Of a stretch of DNA of 64,000 nucleotides, positions 15,112-23,317 are shown piece by piece. Source of the stretch: Rhodococcus sp. HNM0563. Its GTDB lineage: Bacteria > Actinomycetota > Actinomycetes > Mycobacteriales > Mycobacteriaceae. A program made the translations under genes and the position numbers. Location: assembly GCF_012726195.1 (NCBI RefSeq), contig NZ_JAASAF010000005.1, positions 248,001-312,000 of the forward strand, read 5' to 3'. The notes under the pieces were generated by a model. That model was not told where the DNA came from. It worked only from the letters and a program-made list of their open reading frames with translations, and did not search any database. Each line of letters begins with the position of its first letter. Position 1 is the stretch's first letter.

Positions 15112-16686
15112 ATGATGTTTCGACACAGACGTGTACTGTCAGCAGCCGCTGCTGCGTTCGCTGCCGTCCTCCTCCTGAGCTCGTGCGGCGACTCGGGTTC
15201 GGACGACTCGAGCGCGCCGATCGAATCCGGGGATCCGGTCGTGGGAGGCACCCTCGAAGTCCTGCAGACGGGTGAGCCGCGGTCGCTCGACCCCGCAGCG
15301 TTGACCAACTACTGGGCGTTCCAGCCCACGCTCGGCAACGCCCTGTACGGCACATTGATGGTCAACGATGTCGAGAGTCTCGAGATCGACTACAAGATGG
15401 CCACCGAGTTCTCGACCGTCGACGGCGGCAAGACGTTCACCCTGAAGCTTCAGCCCGATCTCGTCTTCACCGACGGCACACCGCTCGACGCCGCTGCCGT
15501 GAAGTACAACTGGGATCGCCTGACCGATCCTGCACTGGGATCCACTTCGGGACGGTGGGCAGCGCAGATCGAGGAGACACGCGTCGAGGATCCGACCACT
15601 CTCACAGTCACGATGCGATCGGAGAACCCGCACTACGCGCAGGCGGTCGTAGGGAGTTCGCTGAACTGGATCGCGTCCCCCGCCGCCCTCGAGCAGGGTC
15701 AGGCCGCATTCGACGAGAACCCCGTCGGTGCGGGACCGTTCGTTCTGGAATCGTGGTCACGTCAGGACGCCGTGAAACTGACCAAGAACCCGGACTACTG
15801 GGACGCGCCGAAACCGTATCTGGACAGCCTCACGATCCGCACGGTCAGCGACACCAACCAGCGCGTGAACGCGATGACCACCGGCGCAGCGGATTTCGCG
15901 TCGGAGACGAACTGGGAGAGCATTGACAAGCTCGAGAACGCAGGTTTGAACACCGAAGTCGTCGCGACCGGCGGCGGTCAGTTCATGGGCATGAACTTCC
16001 GGCGCGCGCCGTTCGACGACGAGCGTGCACGTCGCGCCGTGGCACTCGCCGTCGACCTCGACGCGATCAACACCGCTGTCTACAACGGACAGGGCGAGGT
16101 CCCGCAAACGCTCTTCGCCGAGAGCTCACCGTTCTTCACCGACATCCCGCTCAAGGAGACCGATCCTGAGACTGCGCAGGATCTGTTCGACGAACTCGCC
16201 GCAGAAGGCAAGCCGGTGTCGTTCTCGTTCCTGTCGTACCCGACCACCGAGAGCAGGACCCTCGGTGAGGCACTCCAGGCGCAGCTCAGCGCGTTCGAGA
16301 ACGTCGAGGTGAACGTCGACGTGGTCGACTACCCCCAGGCGGTGGCCCGGACCGGATCCCACGACTTCGACATGCTGATTTCCTCGGCCATCATCCAGGA
16401 CCCCGACACCCCGCTGTGGCTGGCCTTCCACAGCGCCTCGACCGGAAACAATGTAGGCGTGTCCGATCCCGAGCTCGATGCCGCGCTCGATGCCGGCCGT
16501 ATCTCGGAGAACGTCGACGAACGGAAGCCCGCGTACAACACGGTGCAGGAGCGTCTGACCGAACTCGTCCCGGGCATCTGGTACTACCGCGCCGTCCCCG
16601 GCGTCGTGTGGGCCGACAACGTGCACGGTGTCGAGGTGTATGCGCTCGGGTCGCCGTTGCCCGAGGAAATCTGGGTTACCGGATAA
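15112..16686 (+). CDS. ABC importer substrate-binding lipoprotein 1 (family 5)
   Basis: 524 residues. A lipoprotein signal peptide with lipobox LLSSC (Cys25) anchors it outside the membrane. GGTLEVLQTGEPRSLDPA and FTDGTPLDAAAVKYNWDR are typical of extracellular solute-binding proteins family 5 (peptide, nickel, opine and similar ligands). ATG at 15112; ATG 15115 is an alternative. It is the first gene of the importer operon next to box C, so the ligand is probably the island substrate or a precursor. A second, distinct binding protein follows, which suggests two related ligands or an upper and a lower affinity mode. Confidence 0.88.
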   Translation: MMFRHRRVLSAAAAAFAAVLLLSSCGDSGSDDSSAPIESGDPVVGGTLEVLQTGEPRSLDPAALTNYWAFQPTLGNALYGTLMVNDVESLEIDYKMATEFSTVDGGKTFTLKLQPDLVFTDGTPLDAAAVKYNWDRLTDPALGSTSGRWAAQIEETRVEDPTTLTVTMRSENPHYAQAVVGSSLNWIASPAALEQGQAAFDENPVGAGPFVLESWSRQDAVKLTKNPDYWDAPKPYLDSLTIRTVSDTNQRVNAMTTGAADFASETNWESIDKLENAGLNTEVVATGGGQFMGMNFRRAPFDDERARRAVALAVDLDAINTAVYNGQGEVPQTLFAESSPFFTDIPLKETDPETAQDLFDELAAEGKPVSFSFLSYPTTESRTLGEALQAQLSAFENVEVNVDVVDYPQAVARTGSHDFDMLISSAIIQDPDTPLWLAFHSASTGNNVGVSDPELDAALDAGRISENVDERKPAYNTVQERLTELVPGIWYYRAVPGVVWADNVHGVEVYALGSPLPEEIWVTG

Positions 16687-16779
16687 CCCCGACCGCCGAT
16701 CAGCGAAGTGCTTGCTGCGGGTAGTGGCCTGGATGGTGCCGGTACCCGCAGCAGGCCCAGAACTACAACAGGAGTGCAA

Positions 16780-18381
16780 GTGTCAGTGAGTCGACCGCAC
16801 GTGTTGCCGCGCGTCCGTGCACGACGAGGGATTTCTCGACCGTTGCTTCTTGCCGTTGCGTCGGTGATGGTGGCCGCCGGGTGCGGTGGCGGGGATTCGT
16901 CGGGAGGCGGAGGGACAGGTTCCGACACGCCCGTGCCCGGCGGCGAACTGGTGATGGCCATCAACGTCGAGGGCAAGACGATGGACCCGGTCTGGTGTGC
17001 CAGCAACGCATTCGAACGATGCGTGCCCGTCTTCGGTACCCTCATGCGCTACGACGTCGAGGACGAACAGTTCGTGCCCTCGATGGCGTCGTCCTTCGAC
17101 TCCGAGGACGGCCGGACGTGGACCTTGACACTTCGGGACGGTGTCCAGTTCACCGACGGCACCCCGTTCGACGCAGAAGCTGTCGTCTTCAACTGGGACC
17201 GCATCAAGGATCCAGCGAATCTCTCACCTTCCGCTCTGGTCGCGGCTCCGCTCACGTGGCGGGTCGTCGACCCACTCACAGTCGAAGTCGTTTCGGAACA
17301 GACGAACTTCCAGCTTCCCTGGGCATTGACACAGGGCCTCGGCATGATCGGGTCGCCGTCAGCGATCACGCAGCTCGGCCCCGATTTCGGAAACGCGCCG
17401 ATCGGTGCCGGTCCCTTCACCCTCGACACCTGGGTCCGGAATTCGAAGGCAACCTACACGGCCAACCCTGACTACTGGGACGAGGGCGCTCCGTACCTCG
17501 ACAGTTACGTTCTCGAGGTGATCGGCCAGGACGACCAGCGTCTGAACGCGTTGCGTGCCGGCGAGATCGACATTGATTGGTCTCTTCTGGCGAAGGACGC
17601 CAAGGCGATCGAAGCGGAGGGGTATACGGTCCACAGCCTGCCCCTCGTCGGCGGAACCGGCCTGAATTTCAACCTCGAAGACCCTGATCTGAAGGACCCG
17701 CAGTTACGCCTCGCGATCCTGAAGACGTTCGACAGCGCCCAGATCAACAGCGCCGTGTACCCGGGCGACGAACCGGTCGACGCGTTCCTCTACCCGGACA
17801 GTCCCTACCGCGACGACTCGCTCGGAAAGTTCCCCGAGAAGGACATCGAGGAGGCGCAGCAGCTGTTCGACGAGTATCTGGACCGGACCGGCAAGTCCGA
17901 TCTGACCTTGCGTCTGAGCACCTTCGCGGGTCTGCCCGCACTCGAGCAGGTGGCGCAGCTCCTGCAGTCGCAGGCCCAGCAGATCGACGGGCTCACCATC
18001 GAGATCGACGCCATGGACTACGCCACGCTCGAAGGCGCTCTCAATGCAGGTGACTACCAACTCGGCATGGCCGCCGCCTTGTCGCAGAACATGGACGGCA
18101 TCTACGAACGGTTCCACTCCAACGGGACCCGCAATATCACCGGCTACTCGAATCCTGAGGTGGACGAAGCATTCGAGACGAGCCGGGCGTCGCAGGACCC
18201 GCAGGTGGTCTCAGCGGCCTACGAGGTGATCAACGGGGAGATCTCCAACGACGCACCGCTGCGGAACTGGCGATACCAGACCGGATACCTCTTCACCCAG
18301 GACTACGTGAAGGATCTGATCATCACGGGCACGCCGAGTGGAGCGGGCGTCTACCTGGACGAGGCATGGGTCGACAAGTAG
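16780..18381 (+). CDS. ABC importer substrate-binding lipoprotein 2 (family 5)
   Basis: 533 residues from the GTG at 16780, chosen for the AGGAG 5 nt upstream. The signal peptide ends in the lipobox VAAGC (Cys35). GGELVMAINVEGKTMDPV and FTDGTPFDAEAVVFNWDR mark the same family as the preceding gene. The two are paralogues, but many positions differ. It lies 93 bp after binding protein 1 and 49 bp before the first permease. A feeding role in the same importer is likely; whether both share the permeases cannot be read from sequence. Confidence 0.87.
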   Translation: MSVSRPHVLPRVRARRGISRPLLLAVASVMVAAGCGGGDSSGGGGTGSDTPVPGGELVMAINVEGKTMDPVWCASNAFERCVPVFGTLMRYDVEDEQFVPSMASSFDSEDGRTWTLTLRDGVQFTDGTPFDAEAVVFNWDRIKDPANLSPSALVAAPLTWRVVDPLTVEVVSEQTNFQLPWALTQGLGMIGSPSAITQLGPDFGNAPIGAGPFTLDTWVRNSKATYTANPDYWDEGAPYLDSYVLEVIGQDDQRLNALRAGEIDIDWSLLAKDAKAIEAEGYTVHSLPLVGGTGLNFNLEDPDLKDPQLRLAILKTFDSAQINSAVYPGDEPVDAFLYPDSPYRDDSLGKFPEKDIEEAQQLFDEYLDRTGKSDLTLRLSTFAGLPALEQVAQLLQSQAQQIDGLTIEIDAMDYATLEGALNAGDYQLGMAAALSQNMDGIYERFHSNGTRNITGYSNPEVDEAFETSRASQDPQVVSAAYEVINGEISNDAPLRNWRYQTGYLFTQDYVKDLIITGTPSGAGVYLDEAWVDK

Positions 18382-18430
18382 CGGGGGACGCCGAGTAGCG
18401 GGCGACGAGAGAGTGCGAGGTGATCGAAAC

Positions 18431-19396
18431 GTGGTCGGACCTTCGGTGCGGCGAAGCGCGGTGTCCGTCGGGAACTTCCTCCTTCTGGTCTGGATGGTCA
18501 GCGCGGCGGTGTTCCTGCTTCTGGAGTTGATTCCCGGCGACCCCGTCGACGCACTGGTGCCCCCGGGTGCGTCCGACGCGATGCGCGAGCTCGCCCGCGA
18601 GAGCTACGGACTGTCGGATCCGCTCGTGCAGCGGTACTTCTCGTGGATCGGAGGAGTTCTCCAGGGCGACTTCGGGCGCTCGTTCACCACGCAGACACCG
18701 GTGCTTACGTCGATCGCCGAACGAGCACCGGTGTCTCTGGAACTCGCGATCCTGTCGATGGTGGTGGCCCTCGCGATCTCGCTGCCCGTCGGTGTCTGGT
18801 CGGCGTACCGGCCCGGCGGCCGCGTCGACAGGATTGCGACAGCGCTGACGTCGGCGACACTGGCCATACCGTCGTTCGCGCTGGGAGTCCTGCTCGTCTT
18901 CCTGTTCGGCGTACTGCTCGGTTGGCTTCCGACCCTCGGGTGGACACCGTTCTCCGAAGACCCGATCGAACATCTCCGGCACCTCGTACTGCCGGTGATG
19001 ACCTTGGCCGCCGGGGAATGCGTGCTGTTCACCCGTCTGCTCAAAGGCGACATGATGGCGACCCTCCAGCAGGACCACGTCCTTTCGGCGCGAGCACGCG
19101 GACTGCCTACGTGGCGCATTCTGACGGGGCATTCGCTGCGGCAATCCTCGTTCTCCCTGATCACCGTGTCCGGGGTGGTGATCGGCCGGCTCATCGGCGG
19201 AACGGTCATCGTCGAACTGATCTTCTCGATACCGGGCATGGGCACGCTGGTCGTCAATTCGATCCTGTCGCGCGACTTCATCGTCGTGCAGGCGGTGGTT
19301 CTGCTCAGCGCGTTGCTCTACCTGCTGATCAATACGGCCGTCGACGTCGCTTACCCGTGGCTGGACCCGCGCGTCCGGAAAGTGAGTGGATCGTGA
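18431..19396 (+). CDS. ABC importer permease 1 (DppB type)
   Basis: 321 residues, multiple membrane helices. An opening helix (NFLLLVWMVSAAVFLLLELIPGDP) and the DppB-type periplasmic loop GDFGRSFTTQTPV are followed by the ATPase-contact segment (ARARGLPTWRILTGHSLRQS). GTG 18431 is used; GTG 18413 in frame is an alternative. It overlaps permease 2 by GTGA. Together with permease 2 it forms the channel of the importer in the cytoplasmic membrane. Confidence 0.86.
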   Translation: MVGPSVRRSAVSVGNFLLLVWMVSAAVFLLLELIPGDPVDALVPPGASDAMRELARESYGLSDPLVQRYFSWIGGVLQGDFGRSFTTQTPVLTSIAERAPVSLELAILSMVVALAISLPVGVWSAYRPGGRVDRIATALTSATLAIPSFALGVLLVFLFGVLLGWLPTLGWTPFSEDPIEHLRHLVLPVMTLAAGECVLFTRLLKGDMMATLQQDHVLSARARGLPTWRILTGHSLRQSSFSLITVSGVVIGRLIGGTVIVELIFSIPGMGTLVVNSILSRDFIVVQAVVLLSALLYLLINTAVDVAYPWLDPRVRKVSGS

Positions 19397-20307
19397 CAGA
19401 TCTCGTCGGGAAGGCCACCGATATCGGAGCACCCGCGCAGGGGCCTGCGATCGGTACGCCTACCAGCGCGGCGCCGGCCGCTGCGCCACCGCGTCGCCGG
19501 CGACGCGAGTACGGTGCGTTGCTCGGTGCTGTCTGGATCGGTCTCGTCGTCCTCGCGGCCCTGACTGCACAGTGGCTACCGCTGCCCGACCCCAGTGAGA
19601 TCACCGACGAGTTCAGTGCGACCCCGGGATGGGGAGCGCACCCGCTCGGGACCGACTCATTGGGCCGCGACACACTGTCGCGATGCATCTACGGCGCGCG
19701 GGTGTCGATGACGGTGGCCATCGTCGGTACGACCGTGGCGATGATCATCGGCGTTACGGCGGGGATGGTTGCCGGGTACGTCGGAGGCTTTCTGGACCGG
19801 GCGATCTCACTGGTCATCAATTTCCTGCTCTCGTTCCCCGCACTGATCTTCCTCATCGCACTGGTGGCCGCACTCGGTCCGAGTCTGTCGACACTGGTGC
19901 TCGGCCTCGCCCTGCTCGGTATCCCGAACTTCGCGCGTGTCGCGCGAGCCAACACGATCGCCTTCTCGGAACGTGAATTTGTCACGGCGGCGAAGGCGCT
20001 CGGAGCGGGAACATGGCGGGTGCTCACTCGGGAACTGCTCGCCAACGTGATGCTGCCCGTCATGTCGCTCGCGCTCGTGGTGATGGCGACCCTCGTCGTG
20101 GCGGAAGGCAGTTTGAGCTTTCTCGGACTGGGTGTTCCCCCACCCACTCCGAGCTGGGGCGGGATGCTCGCGGCCGGACGCGAATCCCTGAGGGAATACC
20201 CCCATCTCGTACTCATTCCCATGCTGTTCTTCTTTCTCACCGTGTACTCGTTCAACAAACTCGGGGACTGGGTGCGTGGCCGGGTCGGGAAGGAGTCGTC
20301 CGTATGA
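19393..20307 (+). CDS. ABC importer permease 2 (DppC type)
   Basis: 304 residues. A basic, proline/alanine-rich cytoplasmic N-terminus (PPRRRRREYG) precedes the first helix. HPLGTDSLGRDTLSRCIYGAR is the DppC signature, and the EAA-type loop EFVTAAKALGAG contacts the ATPase. It overlaps both neighbours by 4 bp, so the components are made in step. Confidence 0.88.
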   Translation: MTDLVGKATDIGAPAQGPAIGTPTSAAPAAAPPRRRRREYGALLGAVWIGLVVLAALTAQWLPLPDPSEITDEFSATPGWGAHPLGTDSLGRDTLSRCIYGARVSMTVAIVGTTVAMIIGVTAGMVAGYVGGFLDRAISLVINFLLSFPALIFLIALVAALGPSLSTLVLGLALLGIPNFARVARANTIAFSEREFVTAAKALGAGTWRVLTRELLANVMLPVMSLALVVMATLVVAEGSLSFLGLGVPPPTPSWGGMLAAGRESLREYPHLVLIPMLFFFLTVYSFNKLGDWVRGRVGKESSV

Positions 20308-21422
20308 GTGGTGTCGAAAGTCTCGAGAAGGACACCGACGGGGTGGAGGCTACGCGGCGGGCGTCACTGCTGGATGTGCGTGATCTGCGGGTGTGGTTCG
20401 ATACGCCACGCGGCTCGGTCCGTGCGGTCGACGGCGTCGATCTGACAGTCGATCCCGGACGGACACTCGGCATCGTCGGCGAATCCGGCTCGGGAAAGTC
20501 CGTGCTGTCCCGCGCGGTCATGAAGATTCTCCCGCCCAGCGCTCAGGTGCATCCGGCCGGTGAGATCCGCTTCAACGGTGTGGATCTGGCGACCGTGTCG
20601 CCGAAGAAGAACAAGCACCTGTGGGGAGTGGACCTGTCGATGGTGTTCCAGGACCCGATGACCTCCCTCACTCCGGTCATGACGATCGGGCGGCAACTCA
20701 CCGAAACTCTCCGGTTCCACCTCGGCCTCGATCGGGCGCAGGCGAAGGCCGAAGCGATCCGATTGCTGACGCTGGTGGGGATACCCGAACCCGAAAGCCG
20801 GTTCGCTCAGTACCCGCACCACCTGTCCGGTGGCATGCGGCAGCGCGTCACGATCGCGCTGGCGATCGCGTGTTCCCCGAAGCTGCTCATCGCCGATGAA
20901 CCGACCACGGCTCTCGATGTCACGGTGCAGCAGCAGATTCTCGATCTTCTCCAGGACCTGCAACAGAAATCGAAGATGGGCATGATCCTGATCACCCACG
21001 ATCTCGGTGTCGTGGCGGGCCGTGCCGACTCGATCGCCGTCATGTATGCGGGCAAGGTCGTGGAAGTAGGGCCGACGCGTGAACTGTTCGCGCACATGCG
21101 GCATCCGTACACCCGGGCTCTGATCGATGCGATTCCGAGGCTCACCCACCCGAGCCACGCCTACCTACCCTCGATTCCGGGGCGTCCGCCCACGATCATC
21201 GATCCTCCGCCGGGATGCAGTTTTGCGCCGCGATGCTTCTCCGCTCAGTCTCGATGCCTGATCGAAACACCGGTGCTCGCTACCTCACCCGATTCGCGCG
21301 AGCATTCCGCGGCGTGTTTCTTTCCGCTCGGGACCCCGGCGGGGGAGAGCGCCCGTGCAGCAAACATCGCCGCAGGTGTCACCGCGGCGGGCACACTCGT
21401 CGACTCGAAGGACGTGAACTGA
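20304..21422 (+). CDS. ABC importer ATPase 1 (DppD type)
   Basis: 372 residues. Walker A GESGSGKS, signature LSGGMRQR, Walker B LLIADEPTTALD and the H-loop ITHDLGVVAG are all intact. The C-terminal extension has the cysteine pattern PPGCSFAPRCFSAQSRC with a further Cys, usual for oligopeptide-type ATPases; in some members of the family these cysteines hold an iron-sulfur cluster. ATGA overlap with permease 2. It powers import together with ATPase 2. Confidence 0.9.
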   Translation: MSGVESLEKDTDGVEATRRASLLDVRDLRVWFDTPRGSVRAVDGVDLTVDPGRTLGIVGESGSGKSVLSRAVMKILPPSAQVHPAGEIRFNGVDLATVSPKKNKHLWGVDLSMVFQDPMTSLTPVMTIGRQLTETLRFHLGLDRAQAKAEAIRLLTLVGIPEPESRFAQYPHHLSGGMRQRVTIALAIACSPKLLIADEPTTALDVTVQQQILDLLQDLQQKSKMGMILITHDLGVVAGRADSIAVMYAGKVVEVGPTRELFAHMRHPYTRALIDAIPRLTHPSHAYLPSIPGRPPTIIDPPPGCSFAPRCFSAQSRCLIETPVLATSPDSREHSAACFFPLGTPAGESARAANIAAGVTAAGTLVDSKDVN

Positions 21423-21438
21423 TGGCGGGCAGTAACTG

Positions 21439-22434
21439 ATGGCAGGCAGCGGAGTGGCGCACCTGCGAACCGATGACGACGTGGTGCTGAGCGTCCGGAA
21501 CCTCACGGTGGAATACGCGGGGCGGGGGAGTGAGCGGGTCTTCGCGGTGTCTGATGTGAGCCTGGACGCCAAGCGGGGGGAAACGATCGGTCTGGTCGGC
21601 GAATCCGGATGCGGAAAATCGAGTGTCGCCAAGGCGATCATGCAGCTACCTGCGCCCACGTCGGGATCTGTGGTCGTCGACGGATCGGACATCGCCGGGC
21701 TCCGTCCATCCGCACTGCGCGGACACCGGCGGAAACTGCAGATGATCTTTCAGGACCCGATCTCCTCACTGAACCCGCTGCGCAAGGTCAAGGACATCAT
21801 CGCGGAGGGGCTGAGGATCCAGGGAGACGTGAGCAAGGCCGACGTCGTCAAGCGGACCAGAGACATGATCGAACGGGTCGGGCTCGACCCCGAAACCGCC
21901 CCGGATCGCCGACCTCACGAGTTTTCCGGTGGCCAGTGCCAGCGGATCTCGATCGCCCGAGCGATGGTCCTGGACCCGGAGATCGTGATCTGCGACGAAC
22001 CTGTGTCGGCTCTCGATGTCTCGGTACAGGCGCAGATCATCAACCTCCTCGCCGAGATGAAACAGCGTTACCGACTCACCATGGTGTTCATTGCGCACGA
22101 TCTGGCGGTGGTGAAGAACGTGAGTGACCGCGTGGTCGTCATGTACCTCGGAAAGGTCTGTGAGGTCGCCGGTTCCGACGACCTGTTCACCGCACCTGTG
22201 CACCCCTACACTCGTGCGCTGATCGACTCGATCCCCGATCCGGATCCCGACGCGCAGTTGCCGTCGGCCGTCCTGAGCGGCGACCTACCGTCGCCGTCGA
22301 ATCCACCGAGCGGATGCCGGTTCCGCACCAGGTGCCCGGCTGCGCAGGAGCGGTGTGCGGCCGAGGAACCGGAGATCCGTGAGCTGCGACCGGGACATTT
22401 CGCTGCATGCCACTTCCCCGTCGGAGTGGAGTGA
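21439..22434 (+). CDS. ABC importer ATPase 2 (DppF type)
   Basis: 331 residues. Walker A GESGCGKS, signature FSGGQCQR, Walker B IVICDEPVSALD, H-loop IAHDLAVV, and the C-terminal GCRFRTRCPAAQERC cysteine motif. The start is ATG 21439 (TGATG). Just upstream lies a near-copy of the same beginning (ATG GCG GGC AGT AAC TGA at 21422-21439), a micro-duplication that leaves a 5-codon ORF between the two ATPases. It is the last gene of the importer operon and meets the opposing SDR gene after 15 bp. Confidence 0.9.
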   Translation: MAGSGVAHLRTDDDVVLSVRNLTVEYAGRGSERVFAVSDVSLDAKRGETIGLVGESGCGKSSVAKAIMQLPAPTSGSVVVDGSDIAGLRPSALRGHRRKLQMIFQDPISSLNPLRKVKDIIAEGLRIQGDVSKADVVKRTRDMIERVGLDPETAPDRRPHEFSGGQCQRISIARAMVLDPEIVICDEPVSALDVSVQAQIINLLAEMKQRYRLTMVFIAHDLAVVKNVSDRVVVMYLGKVCEVAGSDDLFTAPVHPYTRALIDSIPDPDPDAQLPSAVLSGDLPSPSNPPSGCRFRTRCPAAQERCAAEEPEIRELRPGHFAACHFPVGVE

Positions 22435-22449
22435 GGAGCCCCGGCTCGG

Positions 22450-23226
22450 CTATCGCGCTGTCCAGCCACCGTCGACAACGATGGTCTGGCCCGTGACATA
22501 GCTTCCCGAGTCGCCGGCCAGCCATACGACGGCGCCTACGATGTCGTCGGGGGTGCCCTCTTTCGGGAGCGGGGTGTTGTGGCGCAGGTACTCGGTCGCG
22601 CGTTCGCTCTCGTAGAGGGGGCCTGTGATCTCGCTGCGGAAGAAGCCCGGCGCTACCGTGTTGACGCGGATCGAATGCCGTGCCCACTGCACGGCCAGTT
22701 CGGAAGTGAGGCCGGACAGTCCGAGTTTGCTTGCTGCATAGGAAGCCTGGGGGATTCCGGGGACGCCCACGCGGCCGCTGATCGACGAGATGTTGATGAT
22801 CGCGCCTCGCCCGACGGTGCGCATGTGCGGGAATACGTCCTGGGCGAGTCGGAACGGGGCGAGCAGGTTGAGGTCCATGGTGCGCCGGATCGCGGCGAGC
22901 GGCTCGGCCTCGGCTCGCTCTTCGGTGAACATGCTGCCCGCACCGTTGACGAGGATCTCCGGTGGGCCGAGCAGTTCGGCCACGGCCGGTACGACGGTGT
23001 CGACCTGATCGAGATCCGACAGGTCGCACGCGACCGCGACACCCCCGATCCGCTCGGCGAGCTCCTCGAGCCGATCCTTCCGCCGGGCCACCACGGCAAC
23101 CCTCGCGCCGAAGGACGCGAGCGTTTCGGCCACCGTCGCGCCGAGACCCGACGATGCGCCGGTCACGATCGCAACCCGGCCCTCGAGACCGAACATTCGT
23201 GCGGCGGTGTCGGGGTTCAGTGCCAC
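22450..23226 (-). CDS. Short-chain dehydrogenase/reductase 2 (SDR)
   Basis: 258 residues from GTG 23226, preceded by GAGGAG; a longer frame to a TTG at 23253 would start inside an inverted repeat and is less likely. Cofactor motif TGASSGLGATV, the NNAG equivalent NGAGS, catalytic SISGRVGVPG and YAASKLG, C-terminal VDGGW. It is a classical SDR, probably oxidising a 3-hydroxyacyl-CoA or an alcohol of the pathway. It follows the ligase gene on the same strand, separated by 91 bp that contain the inverted repeat 23247-23269. Confidence 0.87.
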   Translation of the reverse strand: MALNPDTAARMFGLEGRVAIVTGASSGLGATVAETLASFGARVAVVARRKDRLEELAERIGGVAVACDLSDLDQVDTVVPAVAELLGPPEILVNGAGSMFTEERAEAEPLAAIRRTMDLNLLAPFRLAQDVFPHMRTVGRGAIINISSISGRVGVPGIPQASYAASKLGLSGLTSELAVQWARHSIRVNTVAPGFFRSEITGPLYESERATEYLRHNTPLPKEGTPDDIVGAVVWLAGDSGSYVTGQTIVVDGGWTAR

Positions 23227-23246
23227 AGGGGTCTCCTCGGATTCGA

Positions 23247-23269
23247 ACTGCAAGACGAATTCTTGCAGT
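23247..23269. promoter_or_regulatory. Perfect 9-5-9 inverted repeat between ligase and SDR genes
   Basis: ACTGCAAGA-CGAAT-TCTTGCAGT. It ends 20 bp before the SDR start on the minus strand. As RNA it would be a stable hairpin in the intergenic mRNA; as DNA it could be an operator. It does not match the island box. Confidence 0.5.
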
Positions 23270-23317
23270 GTTGGGCGGCGGTGCAGGCCGATCGTCGGAT
23301 CGCGTCGGAACGACCGG

